The notes beneath the pieces were generated by a model. The model ran no database searches and was not told the DNA's origin. It saw only the letters and a list, made by a program, of their open reading frames with translations. This document shows, one piece after another, positions 14,713 to 21,434 of a DNA stretch of 23,672 nucleotides. Source of the DNA: Pelotomaculum sp. UBA1371 (GTDB lineage Bacteria; Bacillota; Desulfotomaculia; Desulfotomaculales; Pelotomaculaceae); assembly GCA_002305915.1 (NCBI GenBank), contig DBRJ01000026.1, positions 998 to 24,669 of the forward strand, read 5' to 3'. The translations under genes were made by a program, and so were the position numbers. Numbering within the stretch: the stretch's first letter is position 1; every line of letters starts with the position of its first letter.

Positions 14713-17259
14713 TTAAAGAACTCCCCTGTAAAAGTGGCCCTTGGTAAAACCTGCCGGACTGTAGCGGGCCAGGCTCTCCTTCAGCGCCGCCAGCCTCTCT
14801 TCGCTGCGCCCGCCGGGCTTTTCCGTCAGGGCGGCGCGGTACGCCCCGGTTACGTCCCGGACATAGCCGGCGCCCTCGCGCCTGGCTTCAATCCGCAGCA
14901 CCGCGATCCCTGCTCCTGCAAGTTCCGGGAGATCATCAATGACGCAGAGGTCGCGGGAGTTAAAGATGTGCATGCGGCAGTTCTGGTCCATCTCCACAGG
15001 AAACACAATCCCTTTGCGGTCCTTGAGCCCGCAGCCCGTAATCCGGCAGGGCGCCGGGCAGCTCCCCCCTTTGCCCTTCTCACCGAGCAAGCTGCCCGTA
15101 ACACAGTAATCGGAAACCATAAGAGGGAGCGCCCCGTGCACGATTACCTCGGCGGGAAGCGGCAGCAGGCCGGCCATCTGCCTCACCTGCTCCAGGGTCA
15201 ATTCCGGAGAGAGGGTTACCCGGCTCACCCCTGCTTCCAACAGAAAACGCACCGTTTCAATATTAAAAACATTCAAGGAAAAATCGGTAAAAACAGGTAG
15301 GCCGGTTAATTCCCGCATTTTCTTAATTACTCCCAGGTTACCGGCCATGACACCGTCCAGATGCCCTTTACGCACCTTTTCCAAAAGGCGGCAAAAGCCG
15401 GCCAACTCCCCGTCCTGCAGGATTCTTGGCGAGCCCAGGATAAACCTTACGCCGGCCCTGGCGCAGGCTTCGCTTCCGGCAAAGATATCCTCCAGGGAAA
15501 CCGGCGGCCTGGAGCGATACTGTTCGCCGCTGAGACATACTTCCCCGGCTCCCGCCCTGACGGCAGCCCTGAGAGAAGCAAGGTCGCCCACAACCACGGA
15601 AAGCTCCGGCCCCGGCAACCCGGCCCGGCTCCCCTGATCTTTGGGCAGGCCGGAGAGGGCTGCGGCAAGACGGCGCTCGAAAGCATCCTCCGGAAGCGGC
15701 GGGCGCCTGAAGGCAGCCGTCCGGTCTTCCTCCAAACGGGCCAGGGCCTGCCTGCGGGCTTCGTTGATTTCACTCACCGGCACCATCAAGTCCCCTTCGA
15801 GCCTGCACTGCAGCCGGGCCAGCCCGAAGGGCGTGTTGCCCAGCCGGCCCAGTTGCTTTTCCAGGTACTCATGGGTCAGGGGCCGCTTTTGAGCTTCCCT
15901 GACCGGTGAAGCAGTAACGGCCTCGCCGGTAAATCCTCCGGCGTCCCCGGCCCGGATTCTCAGGGGCTCGCCCAAACGGCCTTCAACTGTAAAGACAAGG
16001 GGTATTTTTTGCTGCCCCCCGGGAGATTTAAAACTGGTCCTGGCCTGTTCCATCAAGTCGGCGTCATGAGTCTTGAAAACCCTGTCCCCGGGAAAAACCC
16101 GTCCTGGCACCTCCAACTGCACAGTCGCACCAGCCGGGGCGCGCTCCACAGGCCTGCCGCCCAGCAGGATCCGGCCCACCTCCCCGGCGGCCCGGCCTCC
16201 CCGGGTAACCCAGACTTCGATCCCGTCCCCTGTGCGCAGGGGTTCTTCCAGGGTTATTTCCACCAGGCGGCTGGTGCGGTCAAAACCCTTGACGCGCCCC
16301 AGGCGGACACCGCGGTTGTTCGGTCGCTTATAGCTCATCAACTCCCGGCCCGGCCGTCCGTAAAAATAACCGGTTGTAAAATCCCGGTTAAAAATCTGCG
16401 CCAGATCCCTGGCCTCTTCGGGCCTGACAGCATAGGGGCCCCCTGCCGCGGCCCGGTCCAAAAGCGTCCGGTAGATCCTCACCACCGTGGCCACATACTC
16501 CGGCCGCTTCATCCTGCCTTCGATTTTAAAGGAAGAAATACCGGCCTCAATTAAGTCGGGCAGTCTTTCACTCAAATTAAGGTCCCGGGGACTCAACAGG
16601 TAATCGCCAACCCGCCCGGGTTCGGCCAGACTGCGGCCCTGCCGGTCAACCAGGACATAGCTCAGGCGGCAGGGCTGGGCACAGCGCCCCCTGTTCCCGC
16701 TGCGGCCGCCAATCATGCTGGACATGAGACACTGGCCGGAGTAACACACACAGAGGGCTCCGTGAATGAAAACCTCAATCCCTACTCCACCTGACCGGAC
16801 AATTTCCCGGATGGCATCGAGAGATAGCTCCCTGGCCAGCACAACCCTGCTGATCCCTGCATTTTTCAATAATTGAAGCGCCGGCAGGTTATGTACGGTC
16901 ATCTGGGTGCTGGCATGCAGGGGGAGCTCCGGAACAGCCTTACGGGCCAGCCGGAGCAAACCCAGATCCTGAATAATGGCGGCGTCGGCCCCGCACTGGT
17001 ACAAAAAATGAAGGAACCGGACCGCCTCCTTAACCTCGCTGTGCTCAAGAAGGGTATTCACTGTAACGTAAACCCTGACACCCCTAACGTGGGCAAAATG
17101 AACCGCCCGGCTGAGTTCAAGGTTTTCAAAGTTACCGGCGGAGTGCCTGGCGTTGAAAAGCTTGCCCCCAAGGTAAACAGCATCCGCCCCGTTTTCCACG
17201 GCGGCTACCAGGGCTTCCCAATCGCCGGCAGGCGCTAAAAGTTCCGGCTTACCGGACAT
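14713..17259 (-). CDS. Long peptidase-U32/RlhA-like protein with duplicated U32 module
   Basis: This 848-aa member of the U32 (collagenase-like) family includes the 23S rRNA C2501 hydroxylation factor RlhA and related tRNA-modifying Fe-S proteins. The N-terminal module (about 1-310) has the PELLAPAGDWEALVAAVENGADAVYLGG opening in its family form, HGALCVCYSGQC and RGRCAQPC, with Cys at 170, 172, 177, 193 and 197, then KIEGRMKRPEYV. A middle region (about 311-520) resembles DUF3656. The C-terminal part (about 550-810) repeats the first module: VIVHGALPLMVSDYC, CPAPC, FNSRDL, RIEARREG, with Cys at 719, 734, 738 and 761. ATG 17259 has AAGGAGC 7-8 nt upstream. RNA modification is more likely than proteolysis; the exact target base is not proved here. 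It is transcribed after the NIF3 gene. Confidence 0.92.
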   Translation of the reverse strand: MSGKPELLAPAGDWEALVAAVENGADAVYLGGKLFNARHSAGNFENLELSRAVHFAHVRGVRVYVTVNTLLEHSEVKEAVRFLHFLYQCGADAAIIQDLGLLRLARKAVPELPLHASTQMTVHNLPALQLLKNAGISRVVLARELSLDAIREIVRSGGVGIEVFIHGALCVCYSGQCLMSSMIGGRSGNRGRCAQPCRLSYVLVDRQGRSLAEPGRVGDYLLSPRDLNLSERLPDLIEAGISSFKIEGRMKRPEYVATVVRIYRTLLDRAAAGGPYAVRPEEARDLAQIFNRDFTTGYFYGRPGRELMSYKRPNNRGVRLGRVKGFDRTSRLVEITLEEPLRTGDGIEVWVTRGGRAAGEVGRILLGGRPVERAPAGATVQLEVPGRVFPGDRVFKTHDADLMEQARTSFKSPGGQQKIPLVFTVEGRLGEPLRIRAGDAGGFTGEAVTASPVREAQKRPLTHEYLEKQLGRLGNTPFGLARLQCRLEGDLMVPVSEINEARRQALARLEEDRTAAFRRPPLPEDAFERRLAAALSGLPKDQGSRAGLPGPELSVVVGDLASLRAAVRAGAGEVCLSGEQYRSRPPVSLEDIFAGSEACARAGVRFILGSPRILQDGELAGFCRLLEKVRKGHLDGVMAGNLGVIKKMRELTGLPVFTDFSLNVFNIETVRFLLEAGVSRVTLSPELTLEQVRQMAGLLPLPAEVIVHGALPLMVSDYCVTGSLLGEKGKGGSCPAPCRITGCGLKDRKGIVFPVEMDQNCRMHIFNSRDLCVIDDLPELAGAGIAVLRIEARREGAGYVRDVTGAYRAALTEKPGGRSEERLAALKESLARYSPAGFTKGHFYRGVL

Positions 17260-17326
17260 CTATATTGCTCCTTTTCGCTAGTATAACAGGGGAAGCAGGC
17301 CGGGTAATATTAACGACCGGCAAAAA

Positions 17327-18280
17327 CTATCCCTTCCGCTCGTACCTGATCAGGCCGGCACAGGGAACCACCTGTACTCCCCGCTGTACCAGCTGATCCA
17401 GGACCAGATTCAAACCCAGTGAGTCACTGGCCATGTGCCCGGCTACAATAACATTGATATGATTCTTTTCCGCCTCTTTCCGGTGTTTTTCCCCGATATG
17501 CATAACCACCAGCGTACCCACGCCGGCCGCGGCCAATTTGGCGTAGGCATCCGCGGACCCGCTGGTCCCCCCGGTCATGTCCACCATAATCTTGCCGGCC
17601 CGCCTTTCCTTGCTTCCCAGGACAATTGTCGGACCAGCGTTGTATTGAACAGCCTCGGCATATTCGGGAATACCTTTCAGCAGCTTCAGCAAGTCCCCGA
17701 GGGTCTCCGGGTTGTTTTCATCGATCATGCTTTGAAGATAATCACTGACATGGTTATCAGCCGGAGTATGGATACACATCAAAGGAATATCCAGAAGCCT
17801 GGCTGCATCCACGGCCCGGTTATGGTTCAGGGGCATCAGCCCCCGCTTAACCTCGCTGATCCGCGAGGCCATGATCCCCTCGGCGACGTTAATGGGCACA
17901 CCAAACTTTGCCAGCAAATCCTCCTGCAGCTTCATCACCTGGTAAAGGGCGGCAATGGCCTTACCTTCGGGATGGTGGGCAATAATCAGGTCAATTTTAC
18001 CCTGTGCGGACAAACGGTCGGCCAGAAGCACTTCCGCGGTCTCCATATCAATACCCGCCAGCACCCTGGTAACCTCCCGCTCCGGGTCACCATACAGAAT
18101 TCTCGTGTCGCTGTATGGGTTAAACAGCTTATCGAGGTCGTACTCTTTTTTATCTTCTTCCGACATTTCACCATATAGTTTATTCTCTTTTTCCAAGAGT
18201 TTACGCACAAAATCTTTTGAGCGCGGGTCTCTTTCGATCCCCTTCTCAATAGCCAGGTGGTAAATTTCTTTTATTTTCAA
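17327..18280 (-). CDS. NIF3/DUF34-family metal-binding protein
   Basis: This 317-aa protein is of the NGG1p-interacting-factor-3 family. Landmarks are RVLAGIDMETAEVLLADRL, LIIAHHPEG with tandem His 102-103, and the C-terminal VMHIGEKHRKEAEKN and VIVAGHMASDSLGLN, which together supply the usual dimetal-site His and acidic residues. The start is TTG at 18280 with GGGAGGA 8 nt upstream; no ATG fits better. The family is universal but its reaction is still debated (metal chaperone, GTP cyclohydrolase-like or metabolite repair roles have been proposed), so I assign no activity. It lies 39 bp after the DNA glycosylase gene and 67 bp before the U32 gene on the same strand, which is consistent with cotranscription. 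Confidence 0.9.
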   Translation of the reverse strand: MKIKEIYHLAIEKGIERDPRSKDFVRKLLEKENKLYGEMSEEDKKEYDLDKLFNPYSDTRILYGDPEREVTRVLAGIDMETAEVLLADRLSAQGKIDLIIAHHPEGKAIAALYQVMKLQEDLLAKFGVPINVAEGIMASRISEVKRGLMPLNHNRAVDAARLLDIPLMCIHTPADNHVSDYLQSMIDENNPETLGDLLKLLKGIPEYAEAVQYNAGPTIVLGSKERRAGKIMVDMTGGTSGSADAYAKLAAAGVGTLVVMHIGEKHRKEAEKNHINVIVAGHMASDSLGLNLVLDQLVQRGVQVVPCAGLIRYERKG

Positions 18281-18319
18281 CTATTCTTTCCTCCCATCGT
18301 TAACTTGTCTTATCCTATC

Positions 18320-18934
18320 TTACTTCCTGGAGATAAAAGGGTTTCCCTCCAGGTAAAACCTCAGCGGCAGGTCCGCCCCCTCCCGGATCCCCACCCGGGT
18401 TGTCGCCAGGACCCTCTCCTGCACGTCGCCCTTCAGGATGAACAACGGACCCCGGGTGAGGTCGGCGCCGTTATGCTCCCGGGTGATGCCCAGGGCCTGG
18501 ACCAGCCTGGCCGGGCCGCTGCAGAGCTCATTAAGCCTGTCCCGGCCGCGCCTCCGGCGCATCAATGGGATACCTTCCAGGGGCTCCAGAGCCCGGATCA
18601 GGACGGCTTCCCCCGTTCCCTCCGGGGCGGTGACGGCGTTAAAACAGTAGTACATCCCATAAATAAAGTAAACATAAGCATACCCCGGCGGACCGAACAT
18701 AATCCGGTTGCGGGGAGTTGCGCCCCGGGCGGCATGGCAGGCCGGGTCGCCCTGGATGTAAGCTTCTGTTTCCACAATTCTGCCGGCTGCCGGGCCGTCC
18801 GGAGCATCGTGCACAAGAATGCAGCCCAGCAACTCCCTGGCCACCGTAACAGTTTCCCTGGCGTAAAAAGCGCGGGGCAAAATATTGTCACAGTCCGGCC
18901 GCCCCCTGCTTACAATCTTATTCTTAACGTTCAT
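18320..18934 (-). CDS. aag: 3-methyladenine DNA glycosylase (AAG/MPG type)
   Basis: This 204-aa monofunctional DNA glycosylase removes alkylated and deaminated purines, the first step of base-excision repair. Family motifs in order are FYARETVTVARELLGCILV, the catalytic-region GRIVETEAYIQGDPACHAARG (around residues 51-71), RNRIMFGPPGYAYVYFIYG, CFNAVTAPEGTGEAVLIRALEP, and the closing LCSGPARLVQALGI. Length is normal for bacterial AAG. ATG 18934 has GGGGAG close upstream. It follows polX by 35 bp on the same strand, a sensible pairing since gap-filling by PolX can follow base removal. Confidence 0.95.
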   Translation of the reverse strand: MNVKNKIVSRGRPDCDNILPRAFYARETVTVARELLGCILVHDAPDGPAAGRIVETEAYIQGDPACHAARGATPRNRIMFGPPGYAYVYFIYGMYYCFNAVTAPEGTGEAVLIRALEPLEGIPLMRRRRGRDRLNELCSGPARLVQALGITREHNGADLTRGPLFILKGDVQERVLATTRVGIREGADLPLRFYLEGNPFISRK

Positions 18935-18969
18935 AATACTCCCCGTTTAATGTATATAATACCCCCGTC

Positions 18970-20673
18970 TCACCGGTTCTGCAGAAACTTCATTAATTCT
19001 TCAACCGGCATGGTATTAATTACATCGCCCGGCCCAAGCCAGGCGCGGCGCGCCACCGAAACCCCGTAAGGCATTTCGTCCATTCGCTTCAGGTCGTGGG
19101 CATCGGTGTTAATCGCTATTTTAATTCCTTTTTCCTTTGCTTTACGGGCATTCAGATCGTTCAGATCCAACCGGTCGGGAGAAGCGTTAATCTCTAATAT
19201 CGTACCACAGCCGGCAGCTGCTTCCAATACCCTCTCAAAGTCCAGGTTGTATCCTTCCCGCTGCAAGATGAGGCGCCCGGTAAGGTGTCCGATGATGTCG
19301 ACGTTTTTGTTCTCCACCGCCGACAGGATCCGCCTGGTCATTGTTTCCCGGTCCTGTTTGAAGGCGCTGTGAACCGAAGCTACCACCACGTCTATTTTTT
19401 CCAGAATTTCGTCGGGGCAGTCCAGGCCCCCCCCGGGGAGAATGTCCACTTCAATACCTGTGAGAATGCGAAAATCTGTAAGATTATCATTCATCTTGCG
19501 GATTTTCTCGTGCTGTTCCCGGAGTTTTTCCAGAGACAATCCCCTGGCGATTTTAAGAGAACGGGAATGATCGGTCACGGCAATGTACTGGTAGCCCTTG
19601 GCCCTGGCCCGCTGCACCATTTGCTCCATGCTGTTGATTCCGTCACTCCAGTTTGTATGAATATGCAGGTCGCCCTTGAGATCATCCGTCTCCAGCAGGC
19701 TGGGCAGGCAGTTCCCCAGGGCCGCCTCCACTTCTCCCCGGTCTTCCCTGAGTTCGGGAGGAATCCAGGGTAAACCCAGCGCAGCGTAAATATCCTGTTC
19801 CCTGATAATGGCACCGCCGCCGGTTATGCCGGCTTCTTCCAGGGCTAGACCGCGCTCTGTAAAGAGCTGCTGCAGCCTCCGGTAATGAGCCTTGCTCCCG
19901 GTATTTTTGAAAAGCGTGAGATAGAAGACTTCCTCCGGCACCACCTCCAGATCCACGACAATCCCCCAGTCCGTGAGAAACTTTGCCCGTCCCGGACTGC
20001 TTTCAAGCATTTGCCGGAAACGCGGGTAGCAAGCAGCCCCTTCAAGAATCAAAGGGGGGTCATCACCGGCCGCAACAAGGTCGATGTCACCCACGGTCTC
20101 CCGCCAACGGCGGAGGCTGCCCCCGGTCTCTACCCTCTTTACTCCCGGAATCCCCTTAAGATAGCCGCATATCTCAGATGCCAGCTCTCTGGCAGAAGCC
20201 AGTAAAACACGGCCTCCCTGATTTTCCCTCATTTCGATGTTGCGAATAATCTCGCTTTCCGTTTTACTGCCCATGCCGGGCAGCGTCCGGACACGGTTTT
20301 CCCTGGCTGCCCTGGCCAATTCGCCCAGGCCGGTTACCCCCAGTCTTTCTCTGAGCAAAGCGGCCTTCTTGGGACCAATGCCCGGCAGGGACATTATTTC
20401 TAAAAGCCCCGGAGGAAACTCCTGCAGCAGTTCTTCGTGTTTTTTCATGCTCCCCGTGCTCAACAGTTCGTTTATCTTGGCGGCAATGTTTTTGCCGATG
20501 CCGGGAATTTTGGCCAGTCCCCCTTCCTGCCAGATTTCCACCAGGGGCTTGTCCAATCCATTTAGGATTCTGGCAGCATTCCGGTAGGCCCTGATCTTAA
20601 AAAAGTCTTCCCCCTTCAGTTCCAGAAGATCTGCCAGTTCACGAAAAATCCAGGCCACTTCAACGTTACGCAT
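18970..20673 (-). CDS. polX: Family X DNA polymerase / 3'-5' exonuclease (PolX)
   Basis: This 567-aa protein fills short gaps in base-excision repair. N-terminal helix-hairpin-helix motifs (IPGIGKNIAAKI, LPGIGPKKAALL, LPGMGSKTESEI) bind DNA. The nucleotidyltransferase core has GGSLRRWRETVGDIDLV with metal-binding Asp 196 and 198 and a third Asp near 241 (VVDLEVV). The C-terminal PHP domain (about 335-567) has DLHIHTNWSDG, VTDHSRS, GIEVDIL, VASVHS, IGHLTGR and NTDAHD, so the Mn-dependent exonuclease appears intact. I start at ATG 20673, about 10 nt after AAAGG; a TTG three codons earlier is too close to that site. The length matches Bacillus PolX (570 aa). A 179-bp gap with tandem repeats separates it from zapA. 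Confidence 0.96.
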   Translation of the reverse strand: MRNVEVAWIFRELADLLELKGEDFFKIRAYRNAARILNGLDKPLVEIWQEGGLAKIPGIGKNIAAKINELLSTGSMKKHEELLQEFPPGLLEIMSLPGIGPKKAALLRERLGVTGLGELARAARENRVRTLPGMGSKTESEIIRNIEMRENQGGRVLLASARELASEICGYLKGIPGVKRVETGGSLRRWRETVGDIDLVAAGDDPPLILEGAACYPRFRQMLESSPGRAKFLTDWGIVVDLEVVPEEVFYLTLFKNTGSKAHYRRLQQLFTERGLALEEAGITGGGAIIREQDIYAALGLPWIPPELREDRGEVEAALGNCLPSLLETDDLKGDLHIHTNWSDGINSMEQMVQRARAKGYQYIAVTDHSRSLKIARGLSLEKLREQHEKIRKMNDNLTDFRILTGIEVDILPGGGLDCPDEILEKIDVVVASVHSAFKQDRETMTRRILSAVENKNVDIIGHLTGRLILQREGYNLDFERVLEAAAGCGTILEINASPDRLDLNDLNARKAKEKGIKIAINTDAHDLKRMDEMPYGVSVARRAWLGPGDVINTMPVEELMKFLQNR

Positions 20674-20771
20674 GGCAAACAAACCTTTCTTGCTGTTAAA
20701 TTAATTTTTTCCGGAACACCGGATATTTACCCGCAGCAGTATCCCCAGACAAACAAAATAAAAACAGATGG

Positions 20772-20827
20772 TCTCTTTACAATCAAGCAGGGAACTCTTT
20801 ACAATTAGAATGGAATTCTTTATAAAT
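20772..20827. repeat. Three phased near-repeats upstream of polX
   Basis: On the plus strand CTCTTTACAAT occurs at 20773-20783 and 20795-20805, 22 bp apart. A diverged third copy TTCTTTATAAA follows 21 bp later (20816-20826). On the coding strand of polX they read ATTGTAAAGAG. The spacing of about two helical turns puts all copies on one face of the DNA. They lie about 100-150 bp before polX and just after the zapA terminator, as a tandem binding site would. Confidence 0.5.
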
Positions 20828-20829
20828 TA

Positions 20830-20863
20830 ACAAGAAACTCATGAAGCAGACTTCATGAGTTTC
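20830..20863 (-). terminator. Terminator overlapping the zapA stop codon
   Basis: A perfect 13-bp stem (20851-20863 with 20834-20846) has a 4-nt loop and is followed on the minus strand by TTGTTAATTT. The last codons and the TGA of zapA (20853-20855) are inside the first arm. The T tract is moderate. Confidence 0.7.
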
Positions 20864-21128
20864 TCTTCGTATTTTTTTGTTCAGATTCCAGGAGTTTCAA
20901 GATGCTATCCTGTTCATCCTGGAGTTTCATCAACTCTTCGGCGATATTCAAGGCTGCCAGCACAGCCGTCTGGGTTCTGCCAAGTCTGGGGTTTCGCCCC
21001 GCCAGCTGTTTCATTATACGATTAACATACTGCGCCAGCATAATTATACGTTCCGGCGAATTATCACCCTTGATAACATAATATTCCCCAAAAATTTCAA
21101 CCTCAACCCGTGATTCCTGCGAAGCCAT
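20853..21128 (-). CDS. zapA: Cell division protein ZapA
   Basis: This 91-aa protein bundles FtsZ protofilaments and stabilises the Z ring. It has the ZapA fold order: an N-terminal beta part (VEVEIFGEYYVIKGDNSPERI), then ALNIAEELMKL and a C-terminal coiled-coil helix rich in Glu, Lys and Leu. The TAVLAALNIAEEL segment is characteristic. ATG 21128 follows GGAGGAG by 4 nt. In Firmicutes this gene often lies next to polX, U32 and mutS2, as here. Confidence 0.92.
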   Translation of the reverse strand: MASQESRVEVEIFGEYYVIKGDNSPERIIMLAQYVNRIMKQLAGRNPRLGRTQTAVLAALNIAEELMKLQDEQDSILKLLESEQKNTKRNS

Positions 21129-21434
21129 AGAACTCCTCCAGGGATAACAAATTTAATTGTCCTTCGCCGCGTTTCTCTGTTTTTCCTGCTCCACAAACGA
21201 AATTTATCTAAACTTTAACGAAAACCTCACAAAAAACCAGAGACATAACCCCAATCTATCACCTTTTGTTTTTATATTCCAATAACGGTGAGACAAATTC
21301 CCCGGGATCGAAAAACCGGTTTAATTCCCGCTCTCTTCTTTCAAAATAGGCAACTGGCTTCAACTGTTTCTCACAGACCATAAAAAACTGTTCCTTATTA
21401 AACCAGAGGACTATTTATTACTTTTTCATTTACG
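21129..21434. other. Intergenic region between the GGDEF gene and zapA, 306 bp
   Basis: No coding frame with a ribosome site is seen. A weak minus-strand promoter for zapA may be TTGTGA (21228-21233) with TAGATA (21206-21211), spacer 16. There is a perfect 10-bp palindrome AAACCGGTTT (21313-21322) with no obvious role. I did not find a convincing terminator for the GGDEF gene. Confidence 0.45.

Noticed and set aside
17435..19069. Long plus-strand frames (247 and 270 codons) opposite the NIF3 and AAG genes
   Set aside because: Both overlap strongly conserved minus-strand genes, lack ribosome sites and show no family motif.
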